Shown: one piece after another, positions 26,701 through 41,700 of the stretch | Layout of the letters: every line of letters begins with the position of its first letter | Position numbering within the stretch: position 1 is the first letter of the stretch | Source of the DNA: Siphonodentalium dalli | Lineage: Eukaryota > Mollusca > Scaphopoda > Gadilida > Siphonodentaliidae | Assembly (NCBI GenBank): GCA_032622095.1 | Contig: CP136069.1 | Coordinates: forward strand, 187,787,122-187,851,121 | Length of the DNA stretch: 64,000 bases | Direction: 5' to 3' | Position numbers and translations under genes: made by a program | The notes under the pieces: generated by a model | What the model saw: only the letters and a program-made list of their open reading frames with translations | Told to the model about the DNA's origin: nothing | Database searches by the model: none

Positions 26701-29700
26701 CAAGGCTTGTTTTCACGGTAAATATTTTCTTCAGAATATACATGCTCCGCACAGAACATAAATGTGGATGTTGTATTCTAATAAGTGAGAAAATCACCAT
26801 CAGGGCTGTCAATCTTAAAGGGACTAAAGTCCTTTGAAGTGGGTTTCATGGGAGTCTGTAAGACTACTATCATCAACAAGTACAGTAATGCCCTAAATAA
26901 TCGACTCCTTAACCACAGCAGAATTATGGGTAATTTTTCAGGATTTAGTTGGAAATATGGCTTGTTGCCATTCATTGGAAAGCTCTCGTGAGAACTTTCT
27001 GATGAATGGCAACAAGCCATATTTCCGAATAAATCCTGAAAAATTACCCATAATTCTGCTGTGATAAGGAGTCGATTATTTAGGGCATTACTGTACTTGT
27101 ACATGAAAAAAATAGATTGACTTTGTTCTTATTTTCCATTATTAATAACTCTCAAAAAATGAGAAAAAATAATTATGTAAACATTACTGTTACAGTGGAA
27201 TTACTGATCAATATCCAATTAGTCCAATAAGTTTAATTCAACCTTGAGAGTAAACATTGGAAAAGGTCAAAGCATTGAAAAATATTTTGAAAATCATATA
27301 TTCAAGACTATAATACCAGCATTTGAAGTCACTGCACATCAGCGATGTTTGTTGACAAATCACTGTAATAGTTCTGCATATATATCGGTAACAACAATTC
27401 AATGCACAAATTTGGTATTGGAGAACTATCAATAAGGAACATAACAACGAACTTTTATCTATTTCTCCATGTTCTTCTTTAGTGGTGATGTTTTACAGAC
27501 TTTCAAATTTTTTAAACATTTACCCACTGCAAGTGCCTTGGGTCACTTTAATATAAGGGGTTTCAACATATAATCCTAATTTACAAACATTCCATACAAT
27601 ATTAATGGACGCAACGAATCTACATACATTTACAGATAAATTGGGCTAATTTGGGGATGTAATTAAACTACCGGTACATGTAGTTCTTGCAAATGGTGCT
27701 GCCTTTCATAAAACTGTGAATATTTTTAATTTCTCTGTGATAATCTACTTTATACCAGTAACAGTTATCTTGACTACCTGTATTATTTTGACTGAATATA
27801 ATAAACAAGGATCATTGTTGTACCTGCTATGGTTGCCATCAAAGGTAGATGTCGCTGGTTTGGTAGAATTTCTACCAATTAAGTTGACAAGGTCTACGTT
27901 TGACAGAAGTGCAGTCACTTGGCAAAGAATGCATTTAATTTTTAGTTCCTATTGAAATTTTTGAATCATAACAAAACAACAGAATTAGTTTTAAAATTAA
28001 TACAATAAAAATAAAAATGTCTCATTTGAAATATGCAGTCTTATCTAATTGTGGATTAGGCCAAAAATATATATACCTGTGTTTCTGGTGACATGCAATA
28101 ATAAAATAGGGGCGAGGAGGTGGCTTTTCATTTTATTTTATTTTTTCATTTTATTTTCGACTATGCTCAAAATAAATATGAATGCGACCCCCAAGCCTAC
28201 TTCTTGTTTGTAATTGACTATAAAATAATAAAACTAAGTAGATTCTATTGAATATAGTGTAATTTATTGTTTTATTGAATAAAACATGGAAAAACATGAT
28301 GTTTACAATAGAGATCAATATTTGCCATGAATAAGCTTCAGAATGCAAGGAAAGAACTTCACATACATATATGTACTGCATACGGTAGTGGTGATCTTAA
28401 AGCCACATTGTAGTTTGAGCTCCAAAATAGACTTAATAGTATATGCTTTTGAATTTTTCCCAGTATCCAAATAGGTCGATAAATACTTTATCTACATTTC
28501 TATTGAAGTCATAAGAATTTAAAGAAATACAACTTTAAACACGGTGTTTGGGTCCCAAACAAACAGTCATGTGCAAGACATTGAACAGAATAGAGCATTC
28601 CGTGCTAGTCTATTCCTGATATGGTAGAAATAATGAGTGTTAAATTGTTTCACTTCTGTGGGAAAAATTTAAAACAGCTGGAACATGGCTATGGCCATGG
28701 ACAGTATTTTTATGTAGCCATTAAATATACTATATAGCATATGTAGCCATTACAAGTATGTTGATATTTCGTTTATTTGTCAATCTATCTTATACTTCCT
28801 TCCAAAATTACTTAGACAAAATTTGGAAGCTTGAATGAGCCATGTCATTCAGAAGCTTGAATGAACCATGTCTGTTTAAGACAAAATTATGAAGCTTGAA
28901 TGAGCCACGTCCATTTAAGAACAACTGTGTTAAATATTATTAGCCAGGAAGGCTGTTATGTCATGTAGCTAGTAGTTAAAACTATTACATTCAAATTAAT
29001 AGTCCTAAATATATTTATGATCTAGATATATTTAGAGTTCACTCCATTGCAGTGGCTATGCCATAATAGCATGCTGTGTGAAAGCATGAGTTCCCTGTAT
29101 GTGAACAATATTCAACCTGCTTAAAAAATCACCACCCTACATGTACCATGCACTAATGTTCAATGTTTGCATACAGACTAGTGTTACACCTTTTAATATC
29201 TGCCTATCACAACAACAGAACTCGAATTTAACTTCAGAATGTTGAGAAAATCTATGTCCAAACTCATTTAAATTCTATTAACCAATACCCCTTCACATAT
29301 CATATTGAGTTAAACGCATATAGGCTCAATCATGAACCATGAGCCTAAAAGACATCGTTTATTCTTGCTTCATGTTCCCTATTTTCGAGGTAGTCCGTTA
29401 TTTTGCGATGAAATTCCCGTTTTTGGATGTTTGATGTGTTTTCTGAGCATGCTTTACACAGTTAATTAACTTAATTATGCTATTGACTCATTGAATTAAA
29501 TTAATGACTGCAACTGATAGAAAATGGAAGATGATTTTACATATCTGTGCATGGAATTTTTCCAGGTGGCACGAAAATAAAACCGAATGCGGACTAATTT
29601 TGCAAAATGAATAAAATGAAAACCGTCGGGAGGTCCCAAGTAGGGGCGGGTGGGTCACCAGAAACACAGGTCTTTTTTTTTTTTGGCCTTACATATAGTG

Positions 29701-32700
29701 ATAGAATTTTATAAGTTACATAACTTATATTACAATATTAAGAAAGAATAAAATAAAAAATACTTGGAATTTAGAGACCTGTTCTACTGGTACGCCCACA
29801 ACCCATTAAATAACCCCACAGGCACATCCCAGAATAACAGACTGAGTACGGGTATATGTGTAACTCTTAAGCATTTAACTCCCTAAGATTCTTGCCTTCA
29901 ATCTACCTGACGTTTAATTACGGTTATGTGCACATACTCAAGAGTGATTTCCAATTAAAAGTTGACATAGGGTTATTTTATGGATCTTTTATACTATATA
30001 AGGTCTCTGATCAGCCGGCCACAGCATGAGTTCCGAGTGCGTTGTCATTGATTTTCAGATAATCTGGTATAAACTCTGCTTCTGAACTCCACAATCCTCC
30101 AGCCTTGACCCTGGGATGCAATAATTAAAGCTACATGACTGGCGACTGCAGGTTGTACATACAGTAATGCCATAAATAATCGACTCCCTAACAATAGCAG
30201 AATTATGGGTAACTTTTCAGGATTTAGTCGGAAATATGGCTTGTTGCCATTCATCGGAAAGCTCTCAGAAAGAGCTTTCCGATGAATGGCAACAAGCAAT
30301 ATTTACGACTAAATCCTGAAAAGTTACCCATAATTCTGCTGTGGTTAAGGAGTTTATATTTAAGGAATTACTATAGAATATTAATGGGGCTATCGCAGTT
30401 TTAAGTCTCAAATTGTACCATGATATTTTACTGTAAATAATGCTAGCTGAGGTCACATTTTGGAAATCAAAATAGGTTGATAAATATATGAAATATGTTA
30501 TACAGAATATACATGTATACATGTAACTCAAAAAGATTTAGTGAAATCATATAAATTACAGGTTCGAAAAGAAAAGCTTAGTCTTATTTTTTCCAGACAA
30601 TTTGTATTGATGAAGGCAGCTTGTAAATTATAAGAAACAGAACTTGAGTTTCAACACTATATTGACGAGTTTGTTTGGAAATCTTATACATAATTTACAG
30701 GTTCAAGCGAGCCATGTCGGTTTAGATGTACAAGCCATAACCTATATAAGATCTCTGAACAGCCGAGTGCGTTGTCATTGATTTTCATATAATTTGGTAT
30801 AAACTCTGCTTCCGAAATAACAATCCTTCAGCCTTGACCCTGGGATGTGATGATTAACCCTTTACCCAACAGAACGGCCCTGTGCCAATGCATTCTCTTA
30901 TATATGCGAGTCGACCATAGGTCGCCTCGCATATATAAGAGAATGCATTGGCTTAACACATTAAAAATTATAAAATTGTTAAAGAATGTAAGAAAAAATG
31001 GCAAAAAGTGTTAAAAAAAGATTTTTTTTAGGCCAATGCATTCTCTTATATATGCGAGGCGACCTATGGTCGACTCGCATATATAAGAGAATGCATTGGC
31101 ACAGGGCATAACTGTAACTATCACAATGTGGTCAAGGAGCCGGTTCCAATGATATCCATATTTGTATGGTTCTATTGAGACAGTCCGAAGATATTTTAGG
31201 CTGTTGAAGCTTTATTTGGCCGGTTTTGGCCGGTTTGTTGGGTAAAGGGTTAAAGCTGCATGACTGCAGGATAAATATAGAATATTAAAAGGTACATGGC
31301 CGTCTTAAGCCTCAAATTATACCAAGCAACTTTACTGTGTACATGTATGTATGTACATGTATATTTATCACATAATTAACATACAAAACCAGCTTCATAA
31401 TTATTGGTGAGACACACATGAACATGTAATATTAGCACATGTAATGATGTCACGCCATTATTTAAATGACTTGCGATTGCTGAAGTTTAGGATTGTTGTT
31501 TTCGATGAATACTTCATGTTGCTTCGCATTTATTTGATCATGTGATAAAAGGTATCTCAAACTCGTTCTATTGTATACGTAATTTATCAACCTCGTCAAC
31601 TAAATTCTATTTGAGCCTCGGTAAACCTCGGCCCTAAAATCGTATTTAGTGAACTCAGTTGATAAATTCTGTATAATAATAGAAACTCATGTGAGATCCT
31701 CTATGTATATTGTATATATGTGTGTATGTATATGCATGTGTATGTGTATGTACATGGGTGTGTATGTCCATGTATATATTATATAACTCATTTCCATTAC
31801 ATATAATAATCATGCATTGCCACATATTAATTCATTAATAGTTTAACATAATTGATGTATAGTACAACCCATATATATATGGTTATTTACAACATCTTGG
31901 CTTCAAAAACAATGACAAAGCAGCACTGTAGCATCTATATATATTGATCATGATTTATACCTAATGTAATTTCTTTTTTGGTTTGCTTAGAATCTTTAGA
32001 TAGATCTGTCAAAATGTTCTTTTTCTATTCCAGACATGATAATGCAATATTGGACCATAACTGATTATTGTTTCCATTGTATTTTATTTATGAATACTTG
32101 TACCCTGCTGGACAAAACAAGTGTCCACTTAACCGCGGTGCGGTTAGCGTTGCCACCGCGGCCGAAATGCAACTACACTGCGGCTCCACCGGCTAACAAC
32201 AGTTGGGCTGCGGTGTACTTGCCATTCGGCTATGGTGTAGTTGCCGCGGTGTACGTTCATTAAACTGAAAAAAGATGATACAAACCCGAAATCTAACCAC
32301 GATGTACATGCCATTCGGCCGCGTTGTAGTTGCCTTTCGGCCATGGTGTACTTGCCGCTCGGCTGCAGTGTACTTGCTGTTCGGCCGCGGTGCTCAACTG
32401 CAGTTACAAACTCTGACACCGCGACCGAACGGCAAATACACCGCGGTGCCAATGGACACTTGTTTTGTCCAGCGGGGTAATTAAGGTAAGTTCCAATATT
32501 TCTAATTTGTATATAGACTTTTTTATAGTGTATATGTTTTCTCATGTACCATGTATAATGCTGAGAAAAATAAAGCATTACTTACTTACAAAAAACGCTT
32601 CACCAAGAAAATTTCATTTGGCCAAAATTTTAGGCCAAAAAGTTTAAGGGACTAGGCTATAGTCAGCAATCACCTCTCAAATTATCATCAGATCTCCATG

Positions 32701-35700
32701 AAATTTTTGGTGTACATTTAGGCATGTAGTTACTGTATTTACATGTCCATACTGAATACTTCAAAGTGTGCATATAAGGATGGTCCTGTCCTGTATCAGA
32801 GCAACTATTTGGCAATAAACTCATTAATTCTTAGTTTGGTTTTTTTCTCCCTATAGTGTTGGTGTCCCTTGTGTTTAAAGCTGCACTGAACTGACCGCTC
32901 CTCAGTATGCAAAGCCAGTTGGGAACCAGTTTTCTGGAATGTGTGCCCATTGAATAGCGCTATCCAGGTTCAGACGACTTGGTTCACGGGCAGCTCTGGC
33001 ATGCTGATAGATGGTCTGTTCGATTTATAGTTTTAATACAATGTGTTCACCAATTGTCCAGCTCGAAACGTTTGTGCATGATTCTTTATATTTTTGTGCG
33101 TGATTATTTATATTTTTGTTACTGTTTCGGTTTTCTTTTAATGATCCTATATTTTGGTTTTCCAATTTGTCAAAGTTTTTGAAAAATGACCGAAAAAATT
33201 CAGAAATGGCCCAAAAATTGCACAAAGAACTTTCTGGCCAGAGTGAACCCATCACATACTAGAATCAAAGTACATTACTATAAATTACAGCTTTGATCAG
33301 AGGGGTAGTCAGAAATTAAATTTCAGACACTACGATACTTTTTTTTTTTTTAGCTTCCGCCATTTTTGGACCCACCTACATGTACCCATTTACCCAAAAT
33401 GTTTTCCATTTCAGTAAGTTTTTTCCTACCATTTTTCGATACCCACCACCCCTAGAAACACAATTTTTTTTTTTAAAGAATAAAAGAATTTTCGCCACTT
33501 ACTGTCTATTTCCTATCAACTACATGTACCGGTACCTATTATAGGCTGGTGTCTGTGGTTAGCTCAGTTTGACATGACAGTGATTGCTTATGCAATGTGT
33601 CCATGTATTTTATGTTTGGAGTGCCCAGACTGAAATATACAGGGAATTTAACAACAAGAAACAATATCTGTACTGACCATCTAATGTAATGTCAGTTTTG
33701 ATGTTAAAATTACATAATATCTAAGTTTTTTAGGGCCATAAGTAGTTAACAAATATGGAGAAACGTTTTTTTTTTTTACCTGCAGAAAAAATGCCTTTCG
33801 GGTCCTCTTGACCACCCATATATGGGCATACAGGGGGGGGGTAAAAAATTGCTTGAACCCCCCCTCCTTTCAATAAGAAATTCCTGTAGAAAGTTTTTAT
33901 GAAGACTGCCTGCAATTCAATTTTTAACACTAGTATATTGACGAGTTTGTTCAGAAATCATATACATAAATATGCAGTTTAAACGCAATGTTCACCCACC
34001 ATATACCTGTACTATGTAAGGTCTTTGATCAGTTGGTCACAGCGAGAGTTCTGAGTGAAATGTCATTGATTTTCAGATAAGCTGGACTCGTTATTCTCCA
34101 CCCTGCCCTGGGATGGAATAATTCAAGCTGGTTGTAGACTATAAGATTTAACCATTTCCATGACTGGATTTCCTGAAATTTTCATTGGCCTAACAATATT
34201 TACCTTGGACATTGTAAGCCAGTGCATTCTCTTATATATGTATGGCTCCCTATGGAATACTCATATTTATAAGAGAATGCGCTGGCACAGGATGTTTAAT
34301 GGTGCAATGTTCACAAGCAGTTTAATACATGACTGTAGTAGTACAACCAAATAGGAATGTTACAGGGCTATTGTTGGAGTGGGGCTAATGTAGGCCTTGC
34401 ATTTAATAAGGACAAATGTTCCAGCTCCTCTCCAGTTCTCCTAAAATCAAAATAAGGAGGGTGGTAGTAAAGTCTGAGTATAGTGTGCCTGTCATTTGCA
34501 GAATGAGGTCCCCAGAGGGGGAATTTAGTGATGCTATCCCGCATAGTGGGCTAGCATCACCAAATTAACCCTTTGGGGAATCATTATGCATGGCCTCATC
34601 TGCTATGGGAGACATAAACTCAGTTTGAAGTTCCCAAATGATGAATATTGTGATGTACAGCCATTGGGAGCCTCGGTTATGTAATGTGTCGTCTGCCAAT
34701 TTGGGGATATAGAGAAACTAAACTAAAAAAGAAATAGAATCTATGTGAAGAAGTATCTATAGAAATTTGATAAAGAAACTTTCCAGAGAATATGAGGCCT
34801 ATTAAGCATAATGAGGTCCCCAGAGGGTGAATTTAGTGATGCTAACCCGCTATGCATGATAGCGTTACTAAATTCACCCTCTGGGGACCTCATTCTGCAA
34901 ATGACAGGCGCACTAAACTCAGGGTTAGTGGTAGTACCATATTGTTCTTCCACTGTTTGATCACTCATATACTAATAGAGCATAGTTTATAACCCCACAT
35001 TTTAATATACCATGTACATGTACAATGTATACAACCTACATGTACATGTAGTTTACAATCCACGTATCGACACGTACGAAGACACCAATGCATTAACATA
35101 TAATCATATATTCATATAACCATACATGTAAAGTGTGTGTTAAAGAAAAGAACATTGCAGAACATCACATACATGTACATGTACATATTAGCTTGCTCCA
35201 TATATTCAACTCCATAACAAATGTATACAGATGTAGGTCTATTAACATTACATAATTAAAATTTGATATGTCAGTAGTATTTCCTATAACAATCTACAGC
35301 CTTCAATGACTTCCTGAATAATTGACTTATGTTTAAAAAAAATGTTTTGTAGTTATTTTTACTGCATACTAATTTGATGTTCTACAGTGGTTACAGTGAG
35401 ATACATGTAGCCTAATTTATGTTATCAATGAAATTACTGTATGTATGCAGTCTGTTGATAAAAATACTTTCAAGAGACCTTAACCCTTTGAGTGCCAAGT
35501 CCGATTTTTGTATCAACCCATATACCCTGTGCCAATGCATTCTCTTATATATGCGAGTCGACCATAGGTCGCCTCGCATATATAAGAGAATGCATTGGCC
35601 TAACAATTTTTCATCATTTGTTATTATTTTTTACAATTTTTTACAATTTTAATAATTTTTTCTTATATTCTTTAACAGACTTATTTTGTAGGTTTAGTGC

Positions 35701-38700
35701 CAGGGAATCTTACGTTTTTCATGGGCATCAAAATTATTACTTTGAATACTTGGTGATAGTTTTGAGTTATAACACACCCCTAAGGTTTTATCCAGTTTGT
35801 TTTTAAATTTGCTATGGCATGCTAAAGCAGATCGGCCCCTGGCACTCAAAGAGTTAAACTAATAATAGTGCTCTGATAATAGGTTAATGAAATAATTACT
35901 CAAACTTGTGATCTCATCTCTTAGGTGTGGTGACCTGTGACTGAAGAGTCGTAAGTTACTCGTAACTATTATTTATACCTTCATTTATTATCCTCGTCCA
36001 AACAAAGTTTAAATCAAAAGCTTTCTTCAATATTCTGGTGTATGAGTCAAGTCTAAACTTAGTGTGCCTGTCATTTGCAGAAATGAGGTCCCCAGAGGGT
36101 GAATTTAGTGATGCTATCCCGCATAGCGGGCTTGCATCACTAAATTCACCCTCTGGGGACCTCATTCTGCTTAGGCCTCATCATCTCTGGAAAGTTTCTT
36201 TATTGTCAAATTTCTACAGAAACTTAGATTCTATTTCTTTTTAGTTTAGTTTATCTATATCCCCAAATTGGCAGATGACATATTGCATAATCAAGGTTCC
36301 AAAGGGTGTACATGTACATCACAATATTCACATTTGGGAACTTGAATCTGAGTTTATGGCTCCCATAGCAGATGAGGCCATGCAGAATGAGACCCCCAGA
36401 GGGTGAATTTGGTGATGCTAACCTGCTATGCGGAATAGCGTCACTAAATTCACCCTCTGGGGACCTCATTCTGCAAATGACAGGCACATTAAACTCAGGC
36501 TTGGTTTGAGTGTGTTGATGATTATATCAACAAACATTGAAGAGTATTGACATTCCTTTGTACCAAATGATGTTGTAAATACTAGTACACGTACATGTAG
36601 TTCATGCGACCAGGTCTCAAAATATGTTGCTGGTCGTTGTAGAATGAGGTCCCCAGAGGATGAATCTAGTGACGGTACCCACGCACAGCGGGCTAGCAAC
36701 ACTAAATTTACCATCTTCAGGCCTCATTCTGCTTAGGGCTTATCTTCTCTGGAAAGTATCTTTATTATAAATTTGTTTTAGTTTCTTTAGAAACTTCTTT
36801 AGAAAGTTTCTTTTACTTTTTTAGTTTAGTATTCTTTACACATGCATGTTGAGATGAACCTGAAGACTCATTCAGTGATTTCCACCACGCATTCAGGGGT
36901 TAACCCTTTACCAAACAAAATGGCCAAAACCAGCCAAATAAAGCTTCAACAGCCTAAAATATCTTCGGTCTGTCTCAATAGAACCATACAAATATGGATA
37001 TCATTGGAACCGGCTCCTTGACCACATTGTGATAGTTACAGTTATGCCCTGTGCCAATGCATTCTCTTATATATGCGAGTCGACCATAGGTCGCCTTGCA
37101 TATATAAGAGAATGCATTGGCCTAAAAAAAACTTTTTTTAACACTTTTTACCATTTTTTCTTACATTCTTTAACAATTTTATAATTTTTAATGTGTTAAG
37201 CCAATGCATTCTCTTATATATGCGAGGCGACCTATGGTCGACTCGCATATATATGAGAATGCATTGGCACAGGGCCCTTCTGTTGGGTAAAGGGTTAATT
37301 GACAACCACTGGTAAAGTGGCCTTGCTACAGCTATCCTTGAAGTAATTGGCCGCCTATAACGTGGTGTCACCCTGGTAACATCTTGCGGTAACCACAGTC
37401 AACACTGCGTTAAGGTTACCAATTCATAACTGGGATTTAACCCTTTGAGTGCCAGGGGCCGATCTCATCGGCCCTAAACCTACAAAATAAGTCTGTTAAA
37501 GAATATAAGAATAAATTATTAAAATTGTAAAAAATTGTAAAAAAAAAAAAAATTGTTAGGCCAATGCATTCTCTTATATATGAGAGGAGACCTATGGTCG
37601 ACTCTCATATATAAGAGAATGCATTGGCACAGAGTATATGGGTTGACACAAAAATTTGCTATGATGTTGGTGGGGCCTGCTAATTCGCTATGATGTTGGT
37701 GGGGCCTGCTAATTCATACAGTACTAATTGTTGACAAACTGCTGTAACTGTGATGTTTCCATAACAATGATTTCAACATGCGAAATATCGTTATTGGAAA
37801 ACTATTTAAAGTGAATATGTGAACAAAGTCAATCTACTAGTATTTTCCTATGTACATGTAGTTCATGGTGAAGATGACTTTACAGAATTTACTGATTTCT
37901 CACATCTACCCACTACGAATGACTTACGTCCCTTCGTTAACCAATATCTAACAATTACCTGTTTTTGCATTTATTAACTGTAATACCAATGGCCTTCTTG
38001 TGACAATGCCATTGCCTCTGGGTAAGAAGTCCCTGGAAATAGAAAATAATTCATGTACATGTACTGGGTAAATAGGATTTTTTTAAATCCTTTGATGACA
38101 CAAAATTCTGGATTTCTCTTTGGTAGCAATCAGCACGACTACATGTACGTATATGAAGAGCACAATACCTATCCTAAAATTTTGATCCCCCCCCCCCCCC
38201 TCCACAAGAACTTCATCAGAGAAATATTCAAATTTTAACATTTCCCTACTATATATAGGACTCCTTCTGTATTTGTATTATCTGTAGGCTGCTATTTTTC
38301 CTGAAAACCCCTTCAGATAAATAATAGACCATTAAAATGTATACTTTTATAACTGGGTGGGAGAATCCATTTAGTATTAGAGCTGGGACGGTTATGGGTT
38401 TTTCGTGACCGGTTATGAACGGCAAAAAACCGCGATTAACCGGTTAACCACATATTATAGGTACTATTATGGGTGTGTAAGCCCAGTATGCAGAACGGCG
38501 ATGATTGTGATGCTCACTGACATGGTAAGTTTGAGAACGGCTCCTGCCCATTATACAAAGAAGTTGTCACCCATGACACACATAATCACATATCTAATTA
38601 ATTACTGTATACACCCCGTCAGTAAGCCCAGGGGGCACGTGCACGTTTTTGTCCAAAAAGTGGGTACTGCATGGGCTTACTCACGGGGATCCCCCCCCCC

Positions 38701-41700
38701 CCCCCCCCCCCCCCCCCGTGCAAAATCTCAGTTAGCCTTGAGATGCTGGTTTACCATTGTATTTTATACTGATACCAAGAGTAGTTGCGTTATATAAAGA
38801 GAATGATGCGTTTTATTAAGATAAAATCATATAATAATAACAAGATACAGATGTCGACAGGTAAAACAAAAAATACAATTTATACGTTGTAAACATGCGT
38901 ATGGAACGGTTAATAGCGCACATAAATAGCACAAAGTTCAAACAACAAAGTTCAGAAGACGACAAGTCCATCGTCGTCGAAACCATCGAACTCCAGGTCG
39001 TCGTCAGAATCTTCCTCGAAGAAGAAAACATTTATGAATTTCGCGGTAATCGACGAAACGTATTATGTACGTTCTGCAACAAGAACAATAACTCTATAAA
39101 TTCGAGGTGGATTAATATTCGAATGGAAAAACTCATTATCTGATACTATTTTAAATGTAATGGTTCAAAAATGATTTAATATAAATATTAGCTGCTCTGA
39201 TATATATATTGCCTCATGTTAAAATGAAATAATCCAAGATTAATTAACGCCAATTGAGCCACAAAGATTGTAAACGAATTAACACCAGAGAACGTGGCAA
39301 CTTTTATATCATAGAAAGCAGGACTGCTCGTGGAAATTATTGCGCTCAATTTATATTTTCTTGGGATCAATTTGAAAACACAATAGTTGTGTAATGAGTT
39401 CACACCCAAATTTAGTTGGAGTAATGCTAATTAAATGCTAATTAATCAAGCCTTCAAAGAGCCGACACACCGCGTTTGATGTTGTTCCGTCAATCTCGGA
39501 TTCATTTAAATGACGGAGACAGATTAACCCTCTTATAGCCAGTTATAGCTGACCATCACATTGATCATACACTATAATAGTGATGTTACGGTTAACCGAC
39601 CACGGCAAATCCGTGACCGGTCACGGCCATACAATGTAGTTGGTGGTTAACCGGTTAACCGCATAACCGTCCCAGCTCTATTTAGTATAGAAAGGGTTGA
39701 GCAAATTTCGAAAGTTGAATGACCCCAAAAAGACTCGTTCCCATTTACATGTCATTGTTAACATCCATCACAAATTTCATGATGATCCGACAAAAGATAC
39801 AACCTGTAGCCTGTGTCAACGTATTTAGTCATGTAAAGAGTAAAATCCAAGATGGCTGCTGGCGGACATGTTTTTTGGCCGAACGACCCCAAAATTACTC
39901 GTTCCCATATACATGTCAATATTAACATCCATGACAAATTTCATAATGATCCGACCAAAGGTATGACATGTAGCCCGTGCTAAAGGAAATTGTTGACGGA
40001 TCACGCACACACACACATGGACGACGGACGACAAAGCCATGGCAATAGCTCAAACTTTACAAAGTAAAGTTGAGCTAATAAACTCATCATGATGGTACAT
40101 GTACCGTACAACCTGTTGTTTTGTGTTGTGGAGACCTTGTGATGTGGAATCCATTTTCAATAAAAAATTCCAATTATGCACATGATACAAAATTTCCTCC
40201 AATTATGGCAGTCATTAAGTTGCAGAAGATCTGAGCTGATGTGACCTTGCTCGACCTTGGCATCACAAGCCTACTTTCATTCATTCGCATGCAATCGTTA
40301 AGAAGATCAAGTAGGTGAGACTAATTTTAGGTGATTTAGTTCCCTGAGGGCATCATGCCGGAAATCTCACCAACAGTAATCAAATACCACAATTGTCCAA
40401 ATTGTGAGATTTATCGGCCCCACTAGGATATCGATTCCTGTATGTATAGGGAGATCTCAAACATGAGTAACGAGGCCGCCTTGCAGGGAAGAGCTGACAA
40501 AATCAATGCGTCTTTCGAACCAATCACTTACCCAACTAAACAACAAAATGCCAGGCAAATAGCACAGTAGAAACACGGCTATGGCAGATCAATATCATGG
40601 AATAACAAATCTATATAACCAATAAAGACAGACACAATTTCCTCAATGGTGATTGAAGGTTCATTTAAATTTGAATCATCCACCAGGGGGAGGAGTAATC
40701 CCTGTGTTATTAGATTAATTAGTTGTTTTTGATGACATTGGAATGTCACTGCGGGCTGTTCATTCCAATCATTTGTCTTCGTGCTGTTTTTATCACATAG
40801 CTAGCAGGCTCTTAGATTGGTTTGGGGACGGGATATTTCTCAATGCAATTTAACTTTAACTAACTTCATATAATGTTTGGCGAGGCAGGCCAGCAAATTT
40901 GAGGCAAACAACCATTCAGTTTGCCTGGAGGTAGGGACCTGCGAATATTTGAGAATCGATTCGATGTCGATATCGGGCACCCGATTCGAGATCGACACCG
41001 AATCGTCCGCTGATTCGGATATTTTTGAATCGGTGTTACTTTATTATAGTATCGTTTTTTGCGTCTAGATAACACATGACAAATGACCTGAAATCACAAA
41101 AAGTGAAGCACAAGGTTGCCAAGTTAGCCAATGTAGGTATTTATGAATGTATGCTGTTCAGAATAGACGTGCATTATGCAAATTATGTGCTTCGATCGCA
41201 ACCCGTGACAGTGATCAATCGCCACATATATTTGTAATCTGTTTCGACACTATATAAATTGTCTACACGGTGTGTGATCGCTAGATGCGGAACTCATTTG
41301 ATTACCGTATGTTTAGAACTTTGGATATCCAATTCAGATTATATGAATAAAATTAAATGTTAGCCGCCGTTATGCGCGACAAATAGTAGAGTGGAATGAA
41401 CAGAAACCTTAGAACAATCGGTCTATTACTTTCTTAAATGGACATCATTATGTGCGACCAGTTATCTGCGACACTGCCGGCAGAATTCATAGACATTTCC
41501 TATTTTCAGTTTCTGTTTCCCGGGAAATTGAGCGTGTAGCACCAAGTTTTGATCCGTTGAATCTTGTTGATAACATTTAACACTTGGATTTATGTCTGTT
41601 TTCTGGGAGCCCTCTGTGAAGACAATTACTGTGAATAGGTGTTTGATCTATTGTGGGTTGAAAAGTTTAACAATACATGTAACAGTCACAGATAACTACA

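Noticed and set aside
32144-32578. 144-codon minus-strand frame
   Set aside because: It is a translation of the GCGGTGTACTTGCC internal repeats of a transposon with clear inverted ends.
38405-38797. 130-codon frame inside the hAT-like element as a transposase fragment
   Set aside because: It runs through a 27-C tract and shows no hAT catalytic or dimerisation motif.
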